A stretch of DNA of 64,000 bases from Anastatus disparis (Eukaryota > Arthropoda > Insecta > Hymenoptera > Eupelmidae): the NCBI GenBank assembly GCA_017163975.1, contig JAFFSR010000239.1, forward strand, positions 7,068,001 to 7,132,000. The letters are read 5' to 3'. The translations under genes were made by a program, and so were the position numbers. The number at the start of each line of letters is the position of its first letter. Within the stretch, counting starts at the first letter, position 1. Below are positions 1-10,480 of this stretch, one piece after another. The notes beneath the pieces are model-generated. The model ran no database searches. It saw nothing but the letters and a program-made list of their open reading frames with translations, and was not told the origin of the DNA.

Positions 1-530
1 AAAAATTATTTTTTGTTTATTTTCTGTATGGATATTTAATCTTATTACTGTATGACTTCTACCGCATAGTGGAAATTCTTGTAATTCCATGCGGCCTCCA
101 TTGGATTTAAATATCTTCCATCTATGTATTGAGTTATTTCATCATAAACATCATCTTTATTATTTTCTTCAATTTTATCTTGTTTTATTTATTTACAGTA
201 AGCTTTATCTACACCTTTATAAAAATAATCATAAATATATTTTATACTTTGTATTGACATACAAAGTTCAGTATTGATATGAGCATTATATTTTGCTAAC
301 AAAAAACTGTTGTAAGAAACTACCATTAAATTATAAACTTTTATAATTTTTTTATTATTTTTTAAATTATACGTATGATTATCTAAAATATTATTTCTTC
401 TTTTGTATTGTGGATATTTATTTTCTTCAACTATTGTAATTTCAATAAATGAAATCGAGAATTTTTTTTTACATATTGTTTTATTTTTATCGTAACAAGG
501 TAATTTATCTGTATGTGGTCCATGTAACAT
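1..530 (-). pseudogene. Helitron replicase: segment between Rep and helicase domains (copy A)
   Basis: The minus-strand translation starts with HMLHGPHTDKLPC and continues through YKRRN, then SYNSFLLAKYNAHIN and KYIYDYFYKG. This is the standard run of motifs after the Rep domain in animal Helitron proteins. After about 180 it continues, with a broken frame, into the same linker seen in copy B (tyrosine-rich, RYL..EAAWR-like). The frame is shifted relative to the upstream Rep segment. Adding one A to the run of five near 538-542 would make the two segments continuous, so this looks like a one-base deletion. It is non-functional as it stands. Confidence 0.75.
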
Positions 531-541
531 GTGTTTAATTA

Positions 542-2060
542 CTAATTTTTGTATTTATTTTCTGATGAAGGTATTTCTGCTGAAATATATTTATCAATAT
601 TTTCTGGAGTTAAAATTTTATGATTATGATGTAATGTTATAATAATATGCGCGTGAGGTAACCCTCTTTTTTGAAATTCAATCGAAAATACATAAGCTAT
701 AACATGACCAAAAATTTCGTTTTTTATAATATCATTCAATAACATTTTATATTTTATATAAAATAATCTTACTGTGATATTTGGTATGTCATTAGAAGTT
801 GTTCTTTCTGCAAAATTTTTTAAAATTTCTTTCAATTCTTTCCATTTAGGATTACATGTCATTGTTATAAATAAGTCTGGTTTTCCTACTATTCTCATTA
901 TTGCCATGGCATCTTGATAATATTGCTGCATATATCTTGGACTACCAATATATGATGAGGGTAAAATAAAAAGATTTCCAATTCTCTCTTTGTTTTCAAA
1001 ATTTGTTAAAACATTTGAAGCACTATTTATTACATGATCTAATAAACCTTGATAACATTCTATGCGTAATTGTTTTTGATTATTTCTAAAAAAATCCATT
1101 CTATTACTTTCAACCATTACATATGCATGTATTATGTATTGTTGTGTTAATCTTCCACAATATAAAATAAGGTTGAAATTTTTTAAATTTGGTCTCCAAT
1201 GGATTCTATATAAATAATATTGTAGTATTGTAAGACAATCACTATTTTCAATATTTTCATTTTTTTTTATATCCTATACTCCAACCTAAATCTCCTGCTG
1301 GAAACATTAAAGGAAAAACCATTGGATCCACGTGATGAGATAATTTATTTAAATAAGTATGAGTAATTCCATCTTCAGAAGATAATTTTGGATATATCCA
1401 AAGATCATAATTATCTGGAATTCCTGAATTAGATACTATGATAGCATCACATTCCAAAGTTAGTGGCTTATTATAACGATGTTGTTGTTTATCATTTTTT
1501 CGCATAAAATACAATTAATAATTTGGAATATTTTGTATATTTGATAATTGACGTAAGCTTTTGTAATTCTTAGCCATGGGATTATCATTCATTATCTCTG
1601 TTAAAATTGACATATGTTCTTTTATTAATTTTTCATTAGTTTTTAATCGTTTTTCAATTGCTACTGTATTATCGTAATTAAATAACTGTCCACATGTAGG
1701 TTTAATGTCGTTAGTAGAAATTAATGTATTAGGTTCTGTATGACAAATTTGTCCTTGAATTTTTAAATTATATATAGCTTTTCCTTGGTTTTGAATGACA
1801 TTTGCATTAAAAGTTGCAAAACTAAATAAATTATTATAATATCTAATTAAATTTCTAAAAACACTATCATGTAATAATAAATATTTCAATTTTTAATTAT
1901 ATTTAGTTAATGGTGATAAAATAACTTTTCCTTGTTAAAAACAATTGAACTTTTTTATTTCTTCTTTCCGAAATAAAGCACTACAATATTTACATTCGTA
2001 ACTCATTCTACCTAAATAATTTTTTAAATTTTTATTTATGTTATTTTTATTGTTTATATT
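542..2060 (-). pseudogene. Helitron replicase: N-terminal region and Rep (HUH) domain (copy A)
   Basis: The minus-strand translation begins near 2010 with a CKYCSALF cysteine motif, then a YNNLFSFATF segment (1889-1515). Next comes MVFPLMFPAGDLGW (1514-1257), the GRLTQQYIIHAYVMVESNRM segment and finally TMTCNPKWKEL and GLPHAHIIITL (1117-542). The last motif is the His-x-His metal site of HUH rolling-circle endonucleases, and it is intact. An in-frame TAA lies at 1515-1517 and there are further breaks near 1257 and 542. It matches the Helitron_like_N family in motif order. It would nick DNA and start rolling-circle transposition, but is now broken. Two catalytic tyrosines were not looked for beyond the visible segments. 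Confidence 0.8.
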
Positions 2061-2239
2061 ATTCTTTAAATTTAATTTTATAATTGATTTTTTTTTGTCA
2101 ATTTTTTATTTTTATTTATTTTATTATAAAGCTTATTTTTACTTTTATTTTTGTTGTTTCTGTTTTTATTTTTTTTATTATATTTGTTTTATTAAATTCT
2201 TCAAGTTTTAATTTTCTTTTGAGATTATAATTATTATTA

Positions 2240-2640
2240 TTATTATTATTATTATTTTTAAAATTTAAAATATCATAATGACGTGCATCATATGATCCAG
2301 TAAAAATTAATGATAATTAAAAATGATTAGAAAAGTTCCCAAATGTTTGTATTTTGTTTTTAATATGTACTTTAACATGTACATTATAAAATTCTACAAA
2401 ACTTTGAATTTCTATTTCTGTTCCAAAAGTACCATTATTTGACATGTACCCAAAATAATTATCACTATTTATTATATTCATATAATATTTATACCCTATT
2501 ATATGTTGTTTATATTCATTCCAATTATTAACATTTCTAATTATATGTTTTCTTATAATCATATGTTGATTTTCACTTTTATATAAAAAATACGAAAAAC
2601 ATACGAAAAAGATCAACTCAAGACAAAAACAAGAAAACAA
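2240..2640 (-). pseudogene. OTU-like cysteine protease domain attached to Helitron copy A
   Basis: The ORF from 2640 reads SYFLYKSENQHMIIRKHI, then YMSNNGTFGTEIEIQSF and FYNVHVKVH. After a stop near 2317 comes GSYDARHYDIL. This order fits an OTU fold: the helix after the catalytic Cys, the glycine turn before the beta-strand, and the C-terminal catalytic His (HYD). The position expected for the catalytic Cys (DxxCLFR-type motif) reads ELIFFVCFSYF, with Ile where Cys is expected. The Cys side therefore looks lost while the His side is kept. An Asn-rich tract from an (ATT)n microsatellite at 2229-2257 follows. OTU domains are known from some Helentron-type elements. It lies upstream of Rep in transcription order. 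Confidence 0.5.
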
Positions 2641-2947
2641 ATTTAAGCTAACCTGAAAGAAGAATCTTTTAGATGTAGGAAATTGATTGATAAGTTTTTC
2701 TGACCAAGATAATGACTAATTAGCACAAAGTAAAATGTGCTTTACTTTTAGGCAAGTACAGCTTGGACACAAAAAAAAGTAAGCTTAAATGTTGGAAGTA
2801 GAAGTTTCTTATTTTTTTTTGTCTCAGTATGGATGGTGTGGAAAGTTGTCTAAGGAACGTAGGTATTAGTTGATGGTTAAAAAATAATTATATTAACAAT
2901 CTATAATATTGGTAACTATGTATTAAATATATATTCCATTATATAGC
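2641..2947. other. Non-coding stretch with no recognisable feature
   Basis: The stretch lies between the OTU remnant and the foldback palindromes. It is AT-rich with stops in all frames, and I see no gene or RNA in it. It may be the 5' non-coding end of Helitron copy A. Confidence 0.5.
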
Positions 2948-3338
2948 CTTAAGAGGAGGTCATGTATCACTGTCCTTTTCTAATCAAAGAAATGATTTTT
3001 TTACAAAAACTAATAACTTTATCAAAAAATGAAGATAAAGCCGCATCTTGTATCAAAAAAAGCAATATTTTCTTTGATAAGAAAAAATTAATTTTATTGC
3101 TTCGTTCTCAAGAAAACCTTGAAAAACCAAATTGTCCACCCCAACCTCTATGATTTAAGTTTTTCAAGGTTTTCTTGAAAACGAAGCAATAAAATTAACT
3201 CTTTCTTATCAAAGAAAATATTGCTTTTTTTGATACAAGATGCGGCTTTCTCTTCATTTTTTGCTAAAGTTGTTAGTTTGTGTAAAAAACTCAATTCTTT
3301 GATTAGAAAAGGATAGAGATACGTGACCTCCTCTTAAG
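2948..3338. repeat. Foldback element 1: about 390-bp near-perfect inverted repeat
   Basis: The left arm starts CTTAAGAGGAGGTCA at 2948 and the right arm ends with its reverse complement at 3338. The arms are about 180 bp each, pair along their length with a few mismatches, and leave a loop at about 3130-3157. A 63-codon ORF inside the left arm is a by-product of the palindrome and not a gene. It resembles a foldback or long-TIR MITE. No clear target-site duplication was seen. Confidence 0.85.
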
Positions 3339-3340
3339 AG

Positions 3341-3745
3341 CAGGCCGGATTCGCTGTCCTTGTCTAATTGGGATTTTTGTTATTTACTCAAGTTTTAATC
3401 GGTGTATCTTCAAATTAAAGGTCATCGGATTAATATTAATTAATCCGATGACCTTTTAATTATAAATTAATAGGAACATCTATGCACAAGAAAAAAAATA
3501 TCTACCGATCTGTTTTTGAGAAAAGTAAGTAACACCAAAGTAAAAGTTTATGTTTATAATATTTTCGCGTTATTTACTTTTCTCAAAAACAAACCGGTAG
3601 ATATTTTTTTTCTTGTGCATAGATGTTCATAATAATAATATCTATTGCGCTCGACCTTTAATTTGAAGATACACCGATTAAAACTTGAGAAAATAACAAA
3701 CAACTCAATTGTTACTCGGTCGGTATCAGGTTCTACTCCGGCCTA
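3341..3745. repeat. Foldback element 2: about 405-bp inverted repeat abutting element 1
   Basis: The ends are AGGCCGGA at 3342 and TCCGGCCT at 3737-3744. The outer arms pair around AAGTTTTAATCGGTGTATC and an inner arm pair carries GTGCATAGATGTTC. Between them on the left side sits a perfect 40-bp sub-palindrome (3417-3456, AAAGGTCATCGGATTAAT and its complement). The transcript or single strand would fold into a branched structure. It starts within three bases of foldback element 1. Confidence 0.85.
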
Positions 3746-3825
3746 CCGTTAAGTAAGTATTTCATAAATATAAAATTTAAAAATTCTTTTCTTAATGGTT
3801 TATAATGATTTTATGAAGAGTGTAT

Positions 3826-4400
3826 TAGGGGCATGAGGGGTTATGAGGGGTGACTTGTGGAGCGAGGGGGTGATTTATGGAGTGAGGGGTGACTTAAGTA
3901 GTAGAGGGGTATCTTTTTTTTTTTTTAAAAAGACATTTCAAGAGACATTTTTACGTTATTTTGAGGGGTGACTTGTGATTTTTTGAGGAGGAGAGAAAAA
4001 AAATGAGGAGTAGTAGTAAAGGGATAGTAGTGGGAAGGGTGGTAGTAGTGGTATAGAGAATGAGTAACAAATACATTGGTAAAATAAGGTATATTTAGCT
4101 AAATTATCTGAGGGGTGTATGAGTGATGTACGAGGGGTAGCAAAAGGAGTGACTTGGGAGGAGAGGGGTGACTTGGGTAGTGAGGGGTGTCTTTTTTTTC
4201 AAAAAAGATCATTTCTAGACAGATTTTTACGTTATTTTGAGGGGTGAATTGTGATGTTTTAAGCATACAAAATAGGGGGAGGAATAATGAGGGGTAGGAG
4301 AGGTTTTTTTTTATATAACTATATAATATAGGAGAGATATATATATATATACTAGGGAGGGTAACCCCCTGCTCGCTCCGCTCGCCAACCCCCATTATAG
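3826..4400. repeat. G-rich degenerate tandem repeat (GAGGGGTGACTT units), two higher-order copies
   Basis: Units of GAGGGGTGACTT(G) recur from 3834 to 3910 and from 4110 to 4190. Each block is followed by GGGGT(A/G)TC, a T-run and TTTTTACGTTATTTTGAGGGGTGA (about 3901-3975 and 4174-4250). The block ends at about 4313-4345 with ATAACTATATAATATAGGA and a short AT run. The same end module recurs at 8240-8270. The minisatellite character is typical of non-coding parts of Helitrons, but that link is inference. Runs of four G on the plus strand could form G-quadruplexes. Confidence 0.75.
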
Positions 4401-4514
4401 GTATCATATCAATATAAAATGTAAAATTTATGCATTTTTTTATATAAAAATATCTGAAAAAAATTATTAATAAATTTTAATTATTATTCATAACATATAG
4501 ACTAAGCTGGTTTT

Positions 4515-4550
<36 letters not shown>

Positions 4551-5148
4551 AATTTATAAATATTTTCACTTTTTCTTAATTTATATTATTGTTATTATTA
4601 ATTTTCAATATATAATAAATATTAATGAAACAGAAAATTTTCTAATGAAATATTTTTAAATCATAAATTTTTTAGTAAAATTTATCAATAGTATTATTTG
4701 ATCTATTTAAATGTATACTTAAGATTTTTAAGATTTAGAGGATTATTTTGTTATAATTCCTGTTAGATATCATTTTACTTGAATTTAAATTTTAGAAATA
4801 TATCAAAATTTTTCGATTATTAATTATCAATAGTTTTATATAATGTTTAATATTTTATGTAAATATTACATTAAATATTAAAAAAAAATAATTCTTCATT
4901 ATTTTATTATATTAATTCAACATAATGTTTGATATATCTAAATGTATATTTAAGATATTTAAGATTTAAAGGATTATTTTGTTATAATTCCTGTTTGATA
5001 TCTTTTTACTTAATTTTACATTTTAGAAATATATCAAAATTTTTTTTATAAAATTTAATCTTAATAAAATATTAAACATTTTATAAAAATATTAAATTTA
5101 TAATTTAAATAATTTATAAATTAAAAAAAATATATCATAATATTTTTT
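4401..5148. repeat. AT-rich non-coding block with a roughly 115-bp direct repeat
   Basis: The segments at 4697-4812 and 4927-5042 are direct copies, both containing GGATTATTTTGTTATAATTC and ATTTTAGAAATATATCAAAA, with scattered differences. An (AT)n microsatellite lies at about 4520-4545. No gene is visible. Confidence 0.7.
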
Positions 5149-5532
5149 TTAAATATGTGCAATGTTCAATAAATATCTTGAATATGTTTCGTAACTTTGA
5201 CTCAGATAAAATTCATTTATCGGTTCATGTAATGTTATTTTATATTCTATAATTTTATTAGTGTAATATTTATAATATTCTGGTACTTGTTTCCAATTAT
5301 TAAATTCTACTTTTTCATTATCTTCACCAATATATGAATTTATTATATTATTTAAAACAGATATTTCAGTATTATGTGAACTATTATTATCAGCAAGATT
5401 TTCCAAGTAATAATCATACTCTTCCTCATAATTTAAATAATCTTCAATGTTATTATTCAAACTATCCATCATTTCTTGACCATTTACATTATCAATTATA
5501 ACATATCTACCTTCAATCGAATTCCATTCCAT
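5149..5532 (-). CDS. Unrecognised 127-residue ORF downstream of the Helitron helicase
   Basis: This is an open frame of 127 codons starting at 5530-5532. It is acidic and rich in Asn, Tyr and Glu, with segments such as NNWKQVPEYYKYY. It lies on the same strand as, and downstream of, the helicase of Helitron copy B. The helicase C-terminal motifs end near 5870, and an AT microsatellite separates the two. I do not recognise a family. It may be an accessory frame of the element, part of another degraded Helitron copy, or a chance ORF in AT-rich DNA. Its length without stops in such AT-rich sequence is the only argument that it was once coding. Confidence 0.35.
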   Translation of the reverse strand: MEWNSIEGRYVIIDNVNGQEMMDSLNNNIEDYLNYEEEYDYYLENLADNNSSHNTEISVLNNIINSYIGEDNEKVEFNNWKQVPEYYKYYTNKIIEYKITLHEPINEFYLSQSYETYSRYLLNIAHI

Positions 5533-5553
5533 TTTTTAGTTATTTGTTTAGAT

Positions 5554-5559
<6 letters not shown>

Positions 5560-5618
<59 letters not shown>

Positions 5619-5672
5619 GTATATATATATATTTTATATATTTTATGTATATATATATATATATATATATGA
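5560..5672. repeat. (AT)n microsatellite
   Basis: The stretch is almost pure TA dinucleotide, interrupted once by a short TATGT and TTTATATATTT segment. Confidence 0.95.
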
Positions 5673-5859
5673 ATTTTATATATACGATACCTGTAAACAA
5701 TAATAATTAAATTATACAAACAATTTTTAAAAAAATAACAACTATAATATTAATTTTTTAATTATATTTTTTTTATAATGTTATATATGTTAATATCTAT
5801 TTTTTTATATAAATTATATGTTGAATTATTATAAATTATTATTATAATATTTCTTTCCA

Positions 5860-8040
5860 AACTATGTTTTTAATTTCATTTTTATTATCTAATTCATTTT
5901 GAATATATATTTTTTTTTATTTTTACATCTTAAAAGTGCGACATATAGCTGACCATGTGAAAATAATGGTTTTTTAATATATATACCTATATTTTAAAAA
6001 CTTTGTCCTTGTGACTTATTAATTGTTATTGCAAATGCTAACACTATAGAAAATTGTTTTCTGTGTAAAATAAAAGGCAAAGAAGACGATTCATTTGTAC
6101 TTAAAGTTATTTTTGGTATAAAAACTTTATTTCCTTTATTTTCTCCTGTAATAATCTCAGCTTCAATATTAAATTTAAATAATTTAGTTATTTTTAATCT
6201 AGTTCCATTACATAATCCATCAGTTATACTAAGATTTCTAATTAAAATTATAATTGCGTTAATCTTTAATTTAATTTCGTGAGGAGGTAATCCTTCTCTA
6301 ATATTATTTAACATTTCAATAGGATAATTTAAATGAATATTTTCATCAGTTTGATCAACGCACTTATAACTTGCATGATCTATACTGTAATAAGTCATCA
6401 TTTCACCATCAATTAATTTTAATATTTTATTATTTAAAATGTTTACATCTTCATTATGTGAAGTTAAAATAACATTTTTAGAAAAATTGTAATTGTTGTT
6501 TATATCTTTATAAATTCTATCACATATATTATTAGTTTTATATTCTTTGGGAATAATGAAAGTATTAATTTTTCCTTCTCCTATATTTAATGAAAAAGAT
6601 GAAAATTTTTTATCATTACATCTTATATTAGTCTTAAATTGAAAAATTTTAAATAATTACCAAAGATGTGAATATTTTATAGTTCCTTTTAAAATTGTAT
6701 CTTTAAATCCATTTTTTATTATAGGTAAAATTTGTCTAAAGTCACCACCTAAAATTATTAATTTATCTACAAATGGTTTATTATTTAAACAAACATCTTG
6801 TAAAGTTTCATCCACAATTTCTAATGCTTTTTTGGGAACCATAGAAGCTTCATCCCAAATAATAATATCTGTTAGTCATAACTTATTTTTATCAGATTCT
6901 AATTTTAAAAAAGCATTTTCAATATTACTTAAATCTATGAGTAATTTAAATGTTCTGTGGCTTGTCATACCATTTGGTAACAGAATTGAAGCGATTCCCG
7001 TCCAAGCCATTGATATAAATGTTTTTTTAATTGAAATAAAGTAATATATTAATGTTTTATATAAAAAGGTTTTACCTGAACCTCCTGGACCATCTATAAA
7101 ATATATTTTGTGTTTATTATTTATTATATTATTAAAGATGTTTTTTTTATCTAAATTTAATTCATTAAACATTTTATTAAACATTTTGTTACTATATTCA
7201 ATAGTTTCGTTACTAAATTCATTTTCTTTTTTAATATCTATTTCATTAGGCTCAGGAATACCAAAATCTTTACATGACATTTCTTCTGACATTAAAATTT
7301 TGTTAATATTAAAAAGTGCGTTATTTTCATTATTTTCTTTAAAATCTTCTATAAAAAATTTTTTATATTTTTCTCAAATTATATTCCCTTGAATATTTTC
7401 ACATAATAAGAAACTTGCAAAAATTTTCTTAATTGTATTGGTAACGTTACTTAACATGCTTCATCAAATATATTATAAATTTGTGTTTCATGTTCTATTA
7501 AACCCATAGCAATAGCTGTTTCTTTATATGTATTATAAGTAATGTTTTCAAATGTTCGTAAATATTTAAAAGAAGTTGCACCTGTTACTCTATTTAATAT
7601 TAATTTAAGGAAAAATCTTTCACTATCCTTAGGTGATACTAGACTTAATCTTCCGATTGCTATATTTTTTCTTATTTTTGATCTTTTAATCCAAGATTTA
7701 TTAGTAGTATTAAAAACATAATATTCTGGTATATTTGCATATTTAATTTTTTTTGCAAAATCATCTTTTTCATTCAATTTGAACAATGCCGTTAAAGTAG
7801 TTTCCCATTTGTTTAAAGCTGAAGTTATATCATTTTCATCAAAAACAATTTTTTGTTGATTTTCTGTATGAATATTTAATCTTATTACAGTATGGCTTCT
7901 ACCACATAAGGGAAATTCTTCTAATCTCCAAGCAGCTTCTAATGCACTTAAATATCTACCGTCTATATATTGTGTAATTTCATCATAATTATTAAAATTT
8001 TCTTCTGTTTTTTCATTATCAAATATATTATTAATTTATT
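5860..8040 (-). pseudogene. Helitron PIF1-type helicase with upstream linker (copy B, decayed)
   Basis: On the minus strand the linker (8040-7450, with YLRTFENITYNTYKE) leads into a complete series of SF1B helicase motifs. These are Walker A GPGGSGKTFLYK near 7090, SMAWTGIAS, Walker B IIWDEASMVPKK near 6850, LGGDFRQILPI near 6740, GLCNGTR near 6215, AITINKSQGQSF near 6005 and HGQLYVALLRCK near 5950. The last reads ALLR where ALSR is usual. In-frame stops (for example at 7451-7453) and small gaps break the frame into five ORFs. The Rep half that should precede the linker is absent: homology stops near 8040. It is a relative of copy A, whose linker is similar. In an intact element the helicase unwinds donor DNA during rolling-circle transposition. 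Confidence 0.85.
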
Positions 8041-8059
8041 AATACTTAATAAATACATT

Positions 8060-8275
8060 ATTATATTATAGGGGGGCAGTGAAGGGGTGCGGAGGGGGGG
8101 GGGGTACTTAGACCATAAGCAACAGTAAAAAATATTGTAATATTTTAAGCAATTTTACGTTATTTTGTGGGTGGCTGTGGAGGGGCTATGGCGAAGAGTG
8201 GGGGTGGGGGGGTATGGGGGTCCGAGGGTTAATTTCTAATATAACTATATAATATAGGAAGATATATATATGTTT
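8060..8275. repeat. G-rich repeat related to the one at 3826-4400
   Basis: It contains runs of up to ten G, the shared core TTTTACGTTATTTTG and the end module ATAACTATATAATATAGGA followed by an AT run. It lies just upstream, in the transcription sense, of the truncated end of helicase copy B, so the same module flanks both Helitron remnants. Confidence 0.7.
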
Positions 8276-8538
8276 TTCGAAGGATTAACAGCACAGATAT
8301 GTAATTGAGTTAACAGTGGATTATATACCTAAAAATATAGCTCTTTCACGTAGTATATATTAAAAAATCAAATAGCATGGAAAAGGTGTTTTTTTTGTTT
8401 TATATATTTTTGTTTTCCCATATACTTTAAATGTTATTGCAAACTTTTAACAGCCATTTTCTAGAAAAATACAAAAAAAAATTGTGCGATTACTCCTTCC
8501 ACAGACATAAAATATGAATGAAATAAAAATAAAACAAT
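8276..8538. other. Non-coding gap between repeat and RPA-like gene
   Basis: I see no gene, RNA or clear repeat. It probably includes the 3' flank of the RPA-like gene on the minus strand. Confidence 0.4.
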
Positions 8539-9382
8539 TTACTTATCATATTCTTCACCATTATAATCATCAATGATTAAAATAGAATTAGTCGCAGTAA
8601 TTTTTTTTAAATTATTAAATTCTTGAACTTTTGCTCTTTTTATGCATATAATAGTATTATCGATGAATTCTCTTTCAGCCATTTCACCCCATAAATTTAA
8701 TATAATCTAAAAAATTAATTCGTTTTAATGCATTAATACATTAATTATACAAAATTAATTTATTCATTATAATTATATAAAATTATTTACTGTATTATCA
8801 AATTTGTCAATGATTTCTAAATCGTTTCTTTTATAATTTTTATCGTTCTTTGAAATATGTTTAATTTCACCAACAAATTTTATAATACCTATTAAATCTA
8901 TAAATAAAATAATTAATTAATAATTAATTCAAATTAATTCATTAATGTTTTAATAATTATTATTTATTTTAATTTGAATAAGAAAATAAACATACCAATT
9001 ATTGAATTAATGTCCATTTTAATAATTTCATTTATTTTAGAAAAATTATAAGTAATTTTAAATTTTTTGGTATTATTTAAATCTTGTAAAATATTAGTTC
9101 TTGAATTAACATTCAATTCATATTTATGTCCTAAATCATTAAAATTAATTAAATAATATAATTTATATTTACAAATTTCATATAAATAAATATTTTATAT
9201 TTATTTTGCTACATATGGATTTATTTCTTTTATATTTATTAAATTGTAGTTATCTACATGGTTTCTTTTTTTCTTTAAAATGAAAATTAAAAAATTAAAA
9301 TTTAATTAATAAATAATATATTAACATTATTATTTCGTAATCAGTAAATGTAACTTACAATAGTCTTTCTTTCTAAATCCAT
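8539..9382 (-). CDS. RPA-like single-strand DNA-binding protein, spliced, Helitron-associated
   Basis: Three minus-strand exons join in phase with GT-AG borders: 9130-8996, 8897-8791 and 8706-8539. Their product reads SKINEIIKMDINSIIDLIG, then FVGEIKHISK, KRNDLEIID, ILNLWGEMAEREF and IKRAKVQEFNN, ending at a TAA at 8539. This is the order of the OB fold DBD-B of replication protein A large subunit, including the LWGE motif. Two further 5' pieces (9382-9359 starting MDLERKTI, and 9272-9213) also have plausible splice sites, but the second does not join in phase, so the 5' end is uncertain or damaged. RPA-like proteins are known from Helitrons, where they would coat displaced single strands. 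It lies next to helicase copy B on the same strand. It is much shorter than cellular RPA1. Confidence 0.55.
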
Positions 9383-9639
9383 TTTAATTTTTTTTATAAA
9401 AAATAAAATTAATCGATCTAAAAATAATAATAAGATTTAATAAATAATGAATTTTTATTATTTAAATTTGAAAAAAAAGATTGTATCGATAAAAAGAAAT
9501 TTTTTATATTGTTTCATTAATTTTTACATATATGGTATTGCAAAATAAATAAAGAATTAGAACAATATTGTAGATTACTTTAAAAAAAAATGAAAATTAT
9601 TATCATTATAAATTGTTGAGAAAGAAGAAAAATATATAT
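9383..9639. other. AT-rich spacer, nothing recognised
   Basis: This is low-complexity A/T sequence between the RPA-like gene and the LINE. I see no feature in it. Confidence 0.4.
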
Positions 9640-9790
9640 AAAAAAAAATCAAATCAAATGTAAACTCCAATCATGTAAAATACACCTTCCTCAGCAATGC
9701 GACAGCAGAGCCCCTGGAAACAGGCCGCCAACCGCTTGACCCACACAAGCCCCCCAACACACCGAAGAGAAAACCAGACAACCCAACACC
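9640..9790 (-). other. Probable LINE 3' end (3' UTR and tail)
   Basis: The minus-strand sequence ends ORF2 territory with CCTGTTTCCAGGGGCTCTGC and TTGCTGAGGAAGGTG. It then runs into TTACATTTGATTTGATT and a T/A-rich tail. GC-rich text passing into a simple tail suits the 3' end of an R1-type LINE. The assignment to the same element as the adjacent ORFs is inferred from strand and position. Confidence 0.45.
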
Positions 9791-9904
9791 ATACTAATTA
9801 GTTATATTATTAAACTCTAAAAATTTTTTTAAAAATTAAATAAAATTTGGTTTGTCCGGGCAATTATAGCATACTGTGTAAACATTATTCAAAAAATAAA
9901 CATA

Positions 9905-10480
9905 AAAAATGGATATAAAAATCAAAATTAGCCCTATTCATCAGAACAAGAGTCAACTACAAATAAAAGGATTAGTAGACACTCAAAAAATTTTTGATGT
10001 CGTAGTGTTTCCGATGTTCAGGACTGTTTGGCCAAGCTTGTCAGCCATCTCCATGATGTATTCTCCTCTGCTGTCCTGCATTAACATTCTCCGCTCCAGC
10101 GCTTTTACGTCGAAGTCGTCTGCGATAATTACGTCGCCTTCCATTCTGCAGACAGAGTCTTCTAGCATATCCATCCCTTACCTAAAGTTGTCTATTAACG
10201 TGTTAGGAGTGAAATAGGTGCTATCGTACGTAGCATTTTCGCTTTTCATTCACACGAAGCCGTTTCCAGCTCCGTTTGCGTCTACTCTGATATTGCTCGA
10301 ATCTACGTAGATCGCTGTCGTGCTAAGCTTGTCTTTAAACCAGGTTTCAACTTCCCAGTTTGTGTACTGCTCGCTTATAAGAAGCACATCAGTCTCTGTC
10401 TCAAATTTAATTTAAGTCAGAAGGCTGTTAACTAGGTTACTTCTGTTTAAGTTGGCTTGAAGGACCGTTATACGTCCCAT
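9905..10480 (-). pseudogene. LINE ORF2 N-terminus: apurinic-type endonuclease fragment
   Basis: The frame starts MGRITVLQANLNRSN at 10480. It continues with TDVLLISEQYTNW and IYVDSSN, and later with DVIIADDFDVKALE. This is the start of the endonuclease/exonuclease/phosphatase domain of R1-clade ORF2 proteins, which nicks target DNA. Several in-frame stops are present. The reverse transcriptase that should follow is absent. ORF2 begins a few bases from the ORF1 stop, the usual arrangement. Confidence 0.7.

Larger units (their letters stand above)
1..2640 (-). mobile_element. Helitron/Helentron-type transposon, copy A (decayed, runs off left edge)
   Basis: Reading the minus strand from 2640 to 1 gives, in order, an OTU-like domain, the N-terminal region and Rep (HUH) domain of a Helitron replicase, and the linker that normally precedes a PIF1 helicase. 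The helicase itself would lie to the left of position 1. The linker at about 1-180 is recognisably similar to a second copy at about 7850-8040, so two copies of one family are present. Stops and a frameshift show that this copy is inactive. The element ends (5' TC, 3' CTRR with hairpin) were not identified, so the boundaries are those of the coding remains only. Helitrons move by rolling-circle replication. Confidence 0.8.

Noticed and set aside
2962..3153. 63-codon ORF
   Set aside because: It lies wholly within one arm of a foldback palindrome and has no recognisable product.
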